Of a DNA stretch of 64,000 bases, positions 33,531 through 46,581 are shown piece by piece. Below the pieces are notes generated by a model that was not told where the DNA came from, searched no databases, and saw nothing but the letters and a program-made list of their open reading frames with translations. Position 1 is the first letter of the stretch. The number at the start of each line of letters is the position of its first letter. Made by a program: the position numbers and the translations under genes. The stretch is from Sycobia sp. Sy_11 (lineage: Eukaryota > Arthropoda > Insecta > Hymenoptera > Epichrysomallidae), in NCBI GenBank assembly GCA_018907035.1, contig JACCIC010000004.1, forward strand, positions 6,377,001-6,441,000, given 5' to 3'.

Positions 33531-36500
33531 AATTATTACAAATTAAATGATTAATTGTCACGGTACTTGTATAGGTTTGGGACTCTCGTCATCTTACTAA
33601 TGAGCCTTACAGGTTTCCTACGGGCGACTTTTTTTAGATAATCAATAATTTTCTTTAGATTTTGCACTTTTATTCATTATTACTTTTTTCCATTTAATTC
33701 CTCGATTGCTATATTTGAATTAATCTTTTATCAGTGTAAAGAATCCGATATCAAACAGACGGGCTGTCTCCAGCGTGCAGGCGTGCATAGATTAAAAGCT
33801 GCCAAGTTATTATTTCAAAATTATAAAAATAGACAATAGGTAAACTATAATTTTATCAATATTTAATTATTAGAGTATTGTTGTTGAACTTTGAAATAAT
33901 TTCATTAAAAGTTCGAGAATAAGGTTTTTTATTTCGATAGCAATTCAGTTTCGTAACTAATTATTTGAAAAATTTTTATTGTTCACAAAGTGCGACTTTT
34001 TCGATAAAATCGAAAAATCACGGTTAAACGCTGCAACAAAGAAACGAAAAACGACTGAGACTTATATAGGTATAGAAACGAAACAACTGCGATACAATGC
34101 CTCGAAGCAATGACGAAAGCTGGCTAGTGAAAAATAAATTTGTATTTATATCCGATTTGGAAGCATTAAAACAATAGAATACGTATTCCTTATTATATAT
34201 TTTAGTACCGAAATAAAGAGCACGAATCCATTATTTTTGATTATGTATTTGATAAACGTGCTAGTTACGTATAGCTTTTGAGAATAGTATCCATCGCCTC
34301 GAGGGAAGGGAAACGGGTGGGAGTTACTTAAAGATCCTGCAAGTTGCGTCGGTCAGTATCACGGCTAATAAAAAATCAATGACGCTGTCATCCGTATAGT
34401 AACCGACACATACCCACATGCATACATATTTAAACCTGGTAAAAAATTGATGCGTATAAGCGGGAATTAATGAAATTCCAATGACCTCGGCGAGATATCA
34501 GTCATTGATATTTGATCGTGCACCTGCTTCACGATTCCCCGCGGGGAGGCTGTTCTTTGGTGTTTACAAACGTTATTCGATGCACTCCATTTTATTAGTT
34601 TAATTACATCTTTTTTTACTATACGTTAAAAAATTGCTCTTGTTTTTCTTTTCTTATAGTTTTGGTTAGTTTGTTAAATTCGTTGCTTACGTTGCCATTG
34701 CTTTTCAATCATTAGCCAGTCAGAACGTTATAGAAAAGGCTTTTTGTGCTTCCTTTCTGAAGCTTAATTGTTAATATTTTATAATGAAATCTATTCTATT
34801 TTTTATGAAAAATTGAATAAAAATCTATTAATATTTATGAAGTGGCTTTTCAAAATGAACTGCCTATCCACAATGTGCTCAGCTTCTGTTCTTGTCTATA
34901 AGAATTCTTCTAATAATTAAGGGAGAGGAAAAATAAAAAGAACAAGAAGAACAATTATCTGATGCAGTTGATACTCAAATTTAATTGAAATTTTCTAAAT
35001 GTAATTGCTAGTTCATTTTTTTATGTACGTATAAACAAATTTATTACTATTAATGTTGTAGTCATTTATTTTAGTTAAAAAATACCATTACACTGTTATC
35101 TTTTTGACCGAATATCAGCATTTCAATTAAAAAGTTAAAATTTAATTTTTTTTTTTAATTATCTTCCTTAAAGAGACATTAGCGAGATTAGTACGAAAAT
35201 GGGGACGTCAAAACTTGATAAAAGGTGCTAGTTAATTTTAGTTGCTACGAGTATGTTGGACAATATTCTGAGTATTTCTTCTTGGGCATGAATCAAAATT
35301 AGTTATAGATCCACGAGATTTCAGAATTTTAAAATATGTTTCATATATCCCGTTCTATCCTATGGACGCTCGTTTTGCAGCCTGAATTAATAACGTTAGG
35401 AATAAAAATAGGCATATCAATTTTGGAGAATTGATCTTTTATTTCTTCACATATTTGATACATGAAAATTACTTGACATTTTTTTAAATAATGTATAAAC
35501 CCAAAGAGATAAATTGATACTAGTATTACAAAAAAAGGATCTTTTCATAAAATTAATCCTATAGTTATGTTTTCATTGTCTTTCTATAGTACTGTCTACA
35601 GTATTATATAATTCAATTCTTTTCCTTGAAAAAAGGATAGTATTTACAAAGTTTTCTATTATAATTCATTTATCAAAGAGCACACCGAAATACTGAATGA
35701 ATCCACGTGTAATTTTGGCTCATCGGTAAGTTGTCTTCTTGCAGATGAGGAAATTTTGACAACATCCGTGTAGATAAGAGTGATTGTGTATTGCTGATGA
35801 CGGATGACCCAATTCATTGATAATAACATTCTAAAACAATAGTCCAAGCTACTTCGTGCTACATTAGAAAAAAAATATCCACAGCATTGGAGAATGTATC
35901 TGGAATTTTGGTACATTGGTATGTCGGTTTATTGTTCACGAAAGGAGTTCTACAGCATCAGCATATAGATAAGGCATTGTACTTTAAGTAGACAAATCAG
36001 TTATGCAATGTAGAATAAAAATGGTCCTACGTGACTCGTGATACACTAGAAAAATTGTGAATTTTCCATGCGATAAATAAGGCTCGATCAAATAAATAAC
36101 GATAATCAAACTTGACTGCCAAACACAATTCTAAGTTTACAATTGATGTATACTATATAAAAATATATAAGATATCTTGAATCGATTTGCAAATTTCTTG
36201 TCCATTCGTTGCTTTGATATTTCAAATGTAGGTCTTGGCTAATCATAGTGTTACAAAATCCTTGTTAAAAATGGGTAATTTAATTTAAAAAAAAAAAGGA
36301 TAATCTACTAAAAACATTGGACAAAGGAATAGTCCGCTAGAATCGACAAGTAATTTTCCTCTCAGAGCGGAAAATGAAGAGTCCGATTAAATATACATAA
36401 ATATTAGGTACAGGAAAATGGTAAGGAAAAACGAAAAGATGAGTATAGAAAATACATAGATAGTGCAAGTATGACAAGTGGTCTCGTATATGACAATAGG

Positions 36501-36670
36501 GAACGACAATCAACTCGATGACGATGTTTGAACATGCATTTTCCTTCTAAGTCAAGCACGGCTGTGCTCTACTCGAGATAACAATAATAAAACCATTAAT
36601 TGTATTAAAAAAAATATCGGTAATAAATTCAGTATTAACTGACTTATATAATTCTAAAGAATCAGGTAAA
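33530..36670. other. AT-rich region, no gene seen
   Basis: No supportable exon. A GC-richer, less repetitive patch at about 34290-34560 could be a conserved non-coding element; conservation cannot be judged from one sequence. Confidence 0.45.
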
Positions 36671-36676
36671 GTATAG

Positions 36677-36678
<2 letters not shown>

Positions 36679-36739
<61 letters not shown>
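36679..36739. repeat. (TA)n microsatellite
   Basis: About 60 bp of pure TA, among the longest arrays in the window. Confidence 0.95.
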
Positions 36740-36742
<3 letters not shown>

Positions 36743-37709
36743 GAAAAACAAGCAGTATATGCAAAAAATACATATATAGATTAAATTGTACTAAAAATAC
36801 GGCATTATTGATAATTTTTAATAGGTACCAATTTGTTCTAGGGAATTTCTATGATAATGATCCAAGTAATAGAAACTCAAAGCGGCGAATTTTTTAGTCG
36901 ATTTTCCAAGCCATGCCATAGAGCGCCGTTAAAATTGATGAATGGCATTTTTATACTATTTTTTAATTCTATGGTAAAAAAAAAATTAAAAAAGTTAAAA
37001 GTAGATTTACAATGGAAACGAAGAGCAGGCAGCATCGTATTTCCTCACGCAATGGTGTCAAACTGGATTTCTGTAAGAAAATTCGCTGTTTAACGACAAT
37101 TGTTGAAGTATTACTGGTTAATCGAGCATATAGCACAGGTTTTAATCAAGCTTTGAGGAGATAACGACGGTCCCATTGGCAAAACGTACGACAATGCGAC
37201 ATATTCATCGATGCCACACATCGACGCACTCGGCGGCGAGGCACGGGGAAGGAAATAACTCCCCAACCTCCCCAGCCACAGTCTCTCCTAAACTCGATCT
37301 CGAGTAGCGACAGTCGAAAGTTTCCCAAGAATGCGCCGCGAAATTGCCAGAGTATATAATGCAGAGAGTAGCTATTTTTAAAATAATGCCTCGTTTAATG
37401 TAGTTAAATTTTTACGAGCAGTAGAAATTTACCGCTATTCGAGCTAATTATTAGTGCAGCATTACGAACAATCTTCAAAGCTTATATATTCGGCAATATT
37501 CGAACCCCTAAATAATTTATAAAGTCTATATTTCTCTATATTTTAAACTATTTATTAATAAAAAATCATTGTGACTTCTTAAATTGTCTATGCTATCATA
37601 AAAAATAAATAATGAGCGTATATTAAAAGTATCATTTGAATTTTTTTTAATGAAATAAATTATTTCAGTGCAGAATACGAATACAGATTAAATTCTATAT
37701 ATTTGTTAT

Positions 37710-37711
37710 CA

Positions 37712-37760
<49 letters not shown>
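37710..37760. repeat. (TA)n microsatellite
   Basis: TA repeats with one CA interruption. Confidence 0.93.
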
Positions 37761-37765
<5 letters not shown>

Positions 37766-39509
37766 CAATTTAGTAATATTTAATAAATTATATTTAATAA
37801 GTATACAGTTCTTATAAATATATATTTTTATAATTTTAATAAATGTTCCTTTTAAGGTTATTGTACATAATAAAAAATTGAATACATGAAATTTAATATA
37901 AGTAATGTAATTAATTTTACGTATAATACCATGTTTTTCTATTAATTATTTATAGAATATAACGTCTTTACAAAATTTTCTTTAATACAAGAAAATTTTA
38001 ATTTTATCTGCAGTTCAGATACTAAATTCGTTTAATATCTTATTTTTAAAACTTACTTATCCTTTTGCGATTCGTAGTTTAAACAGAATCAGACTATAAT
38101 TCTCGTATATATAAGTAAGAAAGCCTCGCAATCTTGTATTTCACCGAGTGTACAATAAATATAGCCAGATAAAATAAACAAGATTCGATGTGTCTATGAA
38201 ATTTTAGCACAAGTATGGGATTTTAATATTGTTGCAATGCTATTTAGTTATTAATCTACAATTCTTAGAAAATTATTTACTTGAAAGCCAGGAAACTTCT
38301 ATCTTAGACAAAACAAAAAAAAAATTATAATTCTATATTTTTTATTCACATGCATTGAATATAAAGGTATACAAACTCGATATGTACTAATAACATTAAT
38401 ATACTAATTTAATCTCTAAATGTAAGCTTAAATATTGAAATGCGAAGAAATTTCACGAATACGCTAAGAATGTGCTAATAGATAATAAAGTAAAAAAATA
38501 ATAATAAAGAATATGCTAATAGATTATGAACAACAGCAAACCACTTCCTATTTAACAGGAAGAGAAAATTTCAAGGATTTTTTCATGAATTTATACATAA
38601 AAGTAATGCTTCGTCATCAAGCATTAAATTTCTGTAATTTTAAATACGAAAATTTCAATAAATACACAGTGAATTATTTGATTAAATATGTTTTGAGCCA
38701 TATATTTAAAATTAGCTTTAAATTAAATTAAGAAAAAAAAAAATTAATAAAACAATTATTACTTGCGGAAGGACATAAATTTTAATCTGTAATCCAAACC
38801 CGAGTTGAATTTGAGAAATTAAATATATAATAAATTGTGCTACTATACATTGGTATATATATATATATATATATATAATAATTTTATCATAAATAATTTT
38901 ATCATAAAATAAATCTTTGTATTTGATGCTTTCATAGAATATAATAATAGTTTTAAAATATAATTCCAAATGTTGATTCATGTATTTTCGTCGTAATATT
39001 ATATGTTAATTCAGAAATGATATAACTTTAATTATAATGAATTTATGAGTTCAATATTATGAAATAACAGAAATAATTAAATGCTATTTTCTCTTTTTGT
39101 TAATTTTTGTTGAAGAAAAAACGAGATATAAATGTAAGTATGAGAAATTTGAAACTGTCGATAAATTGGAATCTAATAGGCATCCTCTACTCCGGGATGT
39201 ATTGGAATACTTAGTATGTAGTATAAAAATTTTATAAATATGATTTATACTTTAGAATAAGGGTTACATTGCGCACTCATAAGTATTCGGATTTTATTCA
39301 AATAATTATTATCCTTTGGTTCATTTTGTCAATTACAACAAGTGTAATGTAAGAAAAAATAATTTTGAAAATTCTATAAGTAATTATGAACTTTTAAGTA
39401 GAACGATAGGCTTGAAATTTCAGATTGAACTTTTCCGAGAAATGCATGAGAGAGAATTAAAATTAGAATTTCATTTATTACAGCCTAAGGACTCATGGTC
39501 CTTCATAGG

Positions 39510-39510
<1 letters not shown>

Positions 39511-39575
<65 letters not shown>
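39511..39575. repeat. (GA)n microsatellite
   Basis: About 65 bp of pure GA. It is followed by CAGTCGG. Confidence 0.95.
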
Positions 39576-39576
<1 letters not shown>

Positions 39577-41028
39577 AGTCGGTGAATTTATAAAACTGTA
39601 ATAATACGATGACTGATTATATAAAGACCCCCTGGGTATAAGAAAATCGTAATTCAGATTAATTTGACTTTGAATAAGACTGAATAAGTGGTTTAATAAT
39701 ACACGTGTAATAATAATTATGCAAGATTATAGGAATAACAGATTCGAGTTTCATACGCGGCGTAATAAGTATTTCAAAAGATATTAGCAATAGACAGATG
39801 TTGCATTATAAGAATCGTATCAATATATGGAAGAAGTATGATGAAACGTACATTGCTATATTAATTATATATATTTTTTTAATGCGCAACATACTTTTCT
39901 ATTCCTATATTTATTCAGATTGTTTGGATAACCAGTTGGTACGGTCGATAGGATATTTAATAAAACTGTAATTAGTATTACTCAAAGTTCGTATAAACAG
40001 AAAAATATGCATAGTAATGACATAACTCTTAATTAAATCGATGGAAAATAAAGTTTCGTACAAGTGTATAGCAATGTACGAGTCGGTGAAAAGTGAAATT
40101 TTTCCGTAGCACCGACTTCTCACTGTAATTGAACTATTTACACGAATTTGCGAATGTTGATATAGAGTCGTTAAAGGCAGATCTTGCGACCATCTAAATT
40201 TTACTCGTTCGAGACGCGTTCAAGGATGAATTTCATTCCGTTACCTGAAGCGTTAGTTTTTACCCCAAATTTGATAGGAAAAATTACGATGAAAAAATTT
40301 ACTATTAATATATAGTTCTAATTTCATCAAATATAAATCTAAAATTGATGTTAATTTATAATTTGATTATATGGAAAGCGGATTGATACATTGTCCCGAA
40401 ATAATATAAGTAACATATTTGATTAAATATGCTGTATGGAATATTATTTATAAATAGAAATATGACCTGTATAATTTGAAAAAATTAGGAGACTAATATT
40501 GAAATAAAATAGAGAAATATATAGTACCTTTGAGCGTAAAGGTGAGAAATCATTTATGCAATACCTAAAGAGGCGAGGTTGCGCTCACACGCCAATTCGG
40601 CGGTATTGGCTTATCAAATGTAAGGATATTATTTAGAAAAAAAATAGAACAAATTTTAGAGTCTATTATAGATTATTGATTAGTGTTTATCAATTTTCGT
40701 AGTTTCATTAAATTTCAGTAATTTTTATGTAATTTAGACGTATTTTTATCTTTTAGAGGAATGATCTGAATGATGTTTATTATTATTTTTTTATATTATA
40801 ATTCCCTTTGTTTAAAAAAATAATAAAAATGTTTAAGTTTTCTGCTTTCATAGCGGCAAATTCATTAAAATGTCGTCATAATCATTGTATCGTATCATCT
40901 CAGGAAAATCGTAAGGAGCTATATGATGTATGTATCATAAATTCTGTTATAATTTTATTTTTAAATACTAGTAATTATATTGTTATTAAAAAATAAAGTT
41001 TATTGATTTTGATGTTTATCAAATCTGA

Positions 41029-41031
<3 letters not shown>

Positions 41032-41080
<49 letters not shown>
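41032..41080. repeat. (TA)n microsatellite
   Basis: Pure TA array after GAGTG. Confidence 0.95.
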
Positions 41081-41085
<5 letters not shown>

Positions 41086-41355
41086 TATGTACGTATTTAT
41101 ATAAGTTCAGGTTTACAACTTTATGTTTTTCGAAATAAGTTTAAACGTGATATGTATTACTTCAGGTTTCTTGGTTTTTTGAGCTCCCCCCCCCTGAATC
41201 CGCTCCCCAAGTAACAGGGCTGTTTCATCCTTTGATTGACATTCTCTATTTGTTTCGCGGAATGACGACCCTCATGAAGTTATACACAAAACTCATTCAG
41301 AGAAAATAAAAGGGTTAGGTGATGTATTCAGTATTTATTTTTACAGAACAAAAAA

Positions 41356-41540
41356 TTCAATGTTAATTTTCTTCTTAGAACACGGGGCAAAATATGATTT
41401 ACCTTCGAGGCACTGGTCCGCAGCTCTTGATAATTTTTAAGATAAGAAAATAATAAACAGCAATAACAGGATCAACAGAAAACTAATGGAAGGACAAAAA
41501 ACCGCAGCATTTAAAACAATAACAAAAAACAGTCAAAAAA
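41356..41540. repeat. Dispersed repeat family 1, copy A
   Basis: Shares extended similarity with 42537-42700: ATATGATTT-CCTT.GAGGCA-TGTCCGCAG-type blocks, then AAGAAAATAATAAACA and GAAGGACAAAAA in the same order. Both copies lie on the + strand, 1.2 kb apart. It has no coding capacity and I recognise no known element. Confidence 0.75.
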
Positions 41541-41858
41541 TTAAAAAAAATAACAATAATTTTTAATAGATTAAGGGTGCAATCTGTTATAAGTTTCTAC
41601 GGGACAAAAAATAAAAGTAATAATAATGATAACACCAGCGCATAAACAAATATTTTACAACTTGTGTAAGTTTTATATACAATCTAATTTTATTGTCAAT
41701 TTTTGAAATACAATAATATTAGTATTTAATATATAGTATAGAATAAAAGACATGATACTACAGTGTACTTTATAGAATAAAATCACAGAACCATTGATAT
41801 GCAAAACAATGTTTGAGAAAGTTGAAGAAGAGCATGACTCCGCACTTCGAAGAAAGAA

Positions 41859-41867
<9 letters not shown>

Positions 41868-41942
<75 letters not shown>
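41868..41942. repeat. (GA)n microsatellite
   Basis: About 75 bp of pure GA after GAAAGAAAGAGAG. Confidence 0.95.
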
Positions 41943-41945
<3 letters not shown>

Positions 41946-42393
41946 CTAGGGCTAATGCGCCCGATGTACGAATATACAAGGAGTTGAATTATTGTAATCT
42001 GTAATTTTCCGCAACTTGTAAAATGCGTTCATGAATCGAAGCACGTTTGCGGAAGAATGTGTGTGTATTTATGTATGTGTGTTATAATTTCCGTAAAAAT
42101 AAAAATTCGTATGGGAAAAAAGGTGAATCTTGAAGATCCGCGCGGGGCTTAAAATAAAGAAGCCGAAAAAAAAATAATAGAAGAGCGTGACTCAAGTCCC
42201 GTCTATCGGTAAAATAAGTAAGGTGTACGTGCAATCGCGCATGGAACCACTAACCACATTATACGTACATTCTTATCGAAACGAATGCTTAGAAAGTTAT
42301 TATTTTTTTCCTTTCTTTTGTCTCTGCCGTTCATGGACAGGGATTGCAAACATATAATCATTCAATAATAGATTAAGACATGCTGTCATTTAA

Positions 42394-42431
42394 GATTGTA
42401 AATTTTAATAATGATTGTAAATTTTAATAAT
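42394..42431. repeat. 19-bp tandem duplication
   Basis: GATTGTAAATTTTAATAAT occurs twice in direct tandem. Confidence 0.85.
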
Positions 42432-42536
42432 GATGTACCAAAACAATCTTGATTATTTTTTTAAACGATTTTAATTATTATGATATTTATTAATTTATTC
42501 GTCATTAATTTATTATGTAATTTTCAATAAAGACAA

Positions 42537-42700
42537 TTCAATGTTAAATATGATTTGCCTTAGAGGCAATTGTCCGCAGGTATTAATAATTTTTTAAGGG
42601 AAGAAAATAATAAACAATAATAATAGCATCAGCAAAAATCTGAAAGAAGGACAAAAACAACAGGATTTGAAACAATAGCAAACAGCATTGACAAAATTTT
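42537..42700. repeat. Dispersed repeat family 1, copy B
   Basis: Second copy of the repeat at 41356-41540. It lacks about 24 bp (the TTTTCTTCTTAGAACACGGG part of copy A) and has many substitutions, so the two are old or independently inserted. Confidence 0.75.
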
Positions 42701-42704
42701 CAAC

Positions 42705-43175
42705 AAAAAGTATTATGGATTTATTGTGATTTGATTTGGTAACATAATTGTTATGTTCAAGCGTGGTGCATGATAATGAGATGCGACTATCTCTCTTACT
42801 ACCTTAAATAGCACACTGATATTAAAATACCCACTGCTTTTAACAATACATTTAAAATAATCTATAAATTAATAAGTATACTTACTGTATTTTTAAAACA
42901 AAAATATGTAAAAAGCTACGTCTCGAAGAAAATCTTAAAATTAATTTCTATATTTTCTGCGTTACCCAAAAAATGCTCGTTGTGGTCAAACAAAAAGTAT
43001 CAGACCCTTAAGGTACATTAATTATTTTTTATTTTCATTTATTATTATTTAATAAAAACAAAAATAGCGAGAGTCATTATCGATAGAAAAATATATTATG
43101 TACATTAGATAAACTCATGAATATTCTGTACTAATTAGTATTCTGTATGGATAGAAAAACATGTGTTATACAAAC
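42705..43175. other. AT-rich upstream region of CAP gene C
   Basis: No gene or repeat recognised. Confidence 0.45.
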
Positions 43176-43183
43176 TATATAAG
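43176..43183 (+). promoter_or_regulatory. TATA box of a candidate CAP gene C promoter
   Basis: TATATAAG is followed about 25-30 bp later by an initiator-like TCATTTC. A short leader then reaches GTAAGTG at 43230. TTTACAG at 43778-43784 is a suitable acceptor just before the gene C start. This predicts a non-coding first exon of about 25 nt (43205-43229) and a 555-bp 5' UTR intron. Confidence 0.4.
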
Positions 43184-43831
43184 AGTCGGTCTTAAAAGTC
43201 ATTTCATCATAATCGAAAAATATCTGGAAGTAAGTGTTTCGGACACTAAAAAATCAAGTAAAAAAGGTAGCGAATACGCTATATATATATATTAAATATC
43301 TGTAATATACATTTCTATAAGAATCTAACAAAACTGTCATATAATTCTTCTATTTTATAAAATTCTATATAATTTGTTTAAATATTAAATTGATTAAATT
43401 TGTTTGTATATTAATTATGTATTAGCTATTTATTAGGGTATTGAATTAAAACTAATGTTTATACTTTGTGGAGCAAAAAAATATGTATTGAACTCTGCTT
43501 CATTATATAATAATACAATATAATGATTAAAGTATAAATGAAGTAATAGTTGATCTGACATTTTTTTGGCTAAAACTAATTTTAATTTTGCTCGTATAAC
43601 TGATGTATTATTTATACCCACTTTTTAAATTATTTTTGCCCTCTATATAATTATTCTCTTTCTTTAATTCTTTCGTATACGAGAAAGAATTACGTATAAT
43701 TCTGAATTATTATATATTATCAAATTGATATAGAATTTAGTAATATTGTGCGATCCCGTTTTTTAAAATAAATAATATTTACAGGTTTGAAGTTATTGCT
43801 CATGTCATCAGTGAATAATTATTTCGCCAGC

Positions 43832-46581
43832 ATGGGGATGAAAATACTATTATTGCTCGTGATACTTGCTGTTTCATTCGTATACTCCCAAGAGACTGAT
43901 GATTATTGCCGAATATCATCATGCAATCCCGGTAGTCACGTTCTATGCAAATTTGACGTAAGTTTACATTGTTTTATTTTGTAGATTCAAAATTTACAGA
44001 TAATTAGTTGAAGATAAGGGATTTTAATTAACATAAGAATAAGGAAAGGCTTGGTTCGAGACAGCAATATTGTTTTAATTTATGTATATATTGAAAAATT
44101 TGAAGAATACCGAAATTCTGTATTCATTTAAGATTTGAAATTTCAATGCAGGTATCTCCTGAGTCAAATATTACCTACAGCTAATATGTGTTCTTCAACA
44201 ATTTTAAAAATCAGTTTAGCCATTACCTTCAAAGCACTTAATTTTTTTTTGTACGTATTTTGGTTGTCTGTCGGTGCCATTTTAGCATTCAAAAGATTAA
44301 ACTAGCCAATAATATACTATTTACACTTTGGAAAAAATTACTTTATTTTTAACCACTGTTTTGAAACCCGTTTAGACATGTTTCTTAAAAATGACAAATG
44401 AATAATTTACTCATGCTCCTTTTTTCTTATCTCATCACTAACGTATACGAAAAAATCATAAAAAAACCAATGTGGATTAACTTTCGAAAATTACTAACGG
44501 AGAATAATTGTAAACAAATTATAACCTGCGAAATTATTAATAAAAATAATTCAATGGAAAAGTCATAGGAATTTCATAGAAAACGTGCATTTTAGGAAAA
44601 AATTACTGTTATAGATTAAAGGACATCAAATACAACTATACGTACTTTGATGACTTGTGCTATTTATATTTAAAATATTTTAGGACATTTTATCAGCCCC
44701 TAAGATAAACGTACAAAATTATAAATTTTATCGATTTTTCATGGTGATTAACACTAAATTCATTTTATCGGAAAAGGCGTATACAGCAAAAATAAAGGAC
44801 GCGTGTTCAAAAAATATCCACAACATTTAAATTTCGCGGGATGGACAAGCCGATTGTCAATTTCTTTTGCTGTGATATTGGTACACCTGCCCGTTACACC
44901 TGTTTTCGTTGCTGACTTTTCGAGTGTCAGTCGCTAAAGTTAAAGAAGTGTTCTTGTGAGCTCGACTATTTTCCTTCCGTGGCTTTTGCGAAATACAAGC
45001 TGCTTTAAGATGAATGAGCTAGTAAACCGAATCTAAACAAAAAAAAACTTTAATTTAAAAATGAACTTGAATTTTTTGTTCTGGCAGATTAATTTTGAAA
45101 AGATGTTTTTGAATTATTTGTAGCGGAATTTTTCGAAAACAATTCCGAAAACATTACGAATTGCTTGCTTTTATATAATTAGTGCATTTAAAACTTCGTA
45201 AGCAATTTTACAATTAATAGTCTCTTCATCTTCCGTGCCATATTTTGATATGAATTTCTTATTAACTATTTTGAGTATGAATGAAAATTATAATCAGTAT
45301 TATAATCTGCTGAAATAATAATTTGACAATGTTTACCGAATGCTCGACATCGCTTCTGTCAATACTTGGTTTCATTAATTCGTGTATATTACAGAGTCCT
45401 GATCCGGCAGATAGATGCGCCGATGTTAGCAGAGCATATCTGTCATTAGAAGAGAAGGTGTCGATCCTGAACTTACACAACCACTTCAGATGGCTCGTAT
45501 ATACCGGGCAAGAAGAACGGGGTGCGCAGCAACTGCCACAACCGCCTGCGACCAATGTTACGTATTTGGTATGTTATTCTGTTTTAATGATCATTGACAT
45601 TGCATTATCAAATGAAATTATCGAATTCCATTAAGATCATTTCTTGATTGAACGTTTCAATAAATTAACGGCATACCATGTAGTTTTTTAATAAATCCTA
45701 TACGCTGATATTCAAATAAATAACAATTTCATTTCTCGAAAACGAATACATTTGTTTTCTTCGATGTATTAAAGGCACGATGGAAAAGGTAGAAATTTAT
45801 TACAAAAGCTTACAAAGTATTTCTTAAATATTCTTTACTGTTTTATACTTAATGAAAATTGCATCAAATATAAATGTCATACATATTATTCTATTGGTAG
45901 AAGTGGGATCCCGAACTCGAAAAAATTGCTCACAGGTGGGCAGTGCAATGCATCAATGGATACGCCGAATGCAGTACTATTGGTAAGAATATAAAACTTG
46001 CTTTCTCTTGCACTTTAACATTGTCTGAATTATTGCCTCGGTTAAAGTAGAAATTTTCTAATCTATTCTCTTTAAAAAAATTAACTTCATAACTGATAAT
46101 TATATAATATTCTAACGAACGTCCGCACGATGATTGTATTGTAGATGAATACCCTGTTAATCAGCTCTACGACAACTACAAAAATCGTCAAAATTTACGG
46201 GATGTTTCAATTATCGAGTCGATACTTTGGAATTGGTACAGTGAAGTTATCAGCTTCGACAGCGCCGACGTTGAATATTTCAAGTAATTATCGAAATCAT
46301 CGAAATAAAATAACGTATCTATTTAATGACGAGTTATTAATTTGAATTTTTTTTTTTTTTTGGAAACTTACAGTGAAAAAACCGCTCATTTTTCGCAAAG
46401 TTACCATTACACGCAGATGGTTTGGGAAAAAACTACAAAAATTGGATGCAGCGCGATCAGATACTCTGATTCCAGATACTACAGAGTCAAGCTCGTATGT
46501 AATTACTGGCCAGCCGGTAATATTCAAGGGCAGCCCGTGTACAAAATAGGAAGTCTAGAAAATCATGAGTATAGTCTTTGA
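43832..46581 (+). CDS. CAP gene C: secreted antigen 5 / venom allergen 3-like protein (five coding exons)
   Basis: Coding exons: 43832-43957, 45395-45568, 45901-45982, 46145-46283 and 46374-46581; 242 aa; phases 0,0,1,2. The start at 43832 has a good context (AGCATGGG) and aligns with the gene D start; an in-frame ATG at 43802 would add ten residues. After the signal peptide (MKILLLLVILAVSFVYS) come the eight antigen 5 cysteines (DYC, SSC, VLC, DRC, VQC, AEC, IGC, LVC). CAP residues are His in LHNHF, Gln in VNQL, Glu in WYSE and His in YHYTQMVW; CNYWPAGN is present. NVT is a possible glycosylation site. Exon 4 is one codon longer than in the paralogs. Intron 1 (1.4 kb) holds a CpG-richer patch at about 44810-44990 that may be transposon debris. 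Gene D lies 2 kb downstream and is its closest relative by motif (FDSA in both). Confidence 0.93.

Larger units (their letters stand above)
36740..41030. other. Non-coding region with microsatellites
   Basis: No gene recognised. It contains (TA)n at about 37710-37760 and 38851-38877, a short duplication of an ATAATTTTATCATAA unit at about 38877-38907, and (GA)n at 39511-39575. A GC-richer patch at 37130-37360 has no convincing frame. Confidence 0.45.

Noticed and set aside
41770..42004. Frames with long SLSL or RERE runs
   Set aside because: Products of the (GA)n array only; the same applies to the RERE frame at 39316-39585.
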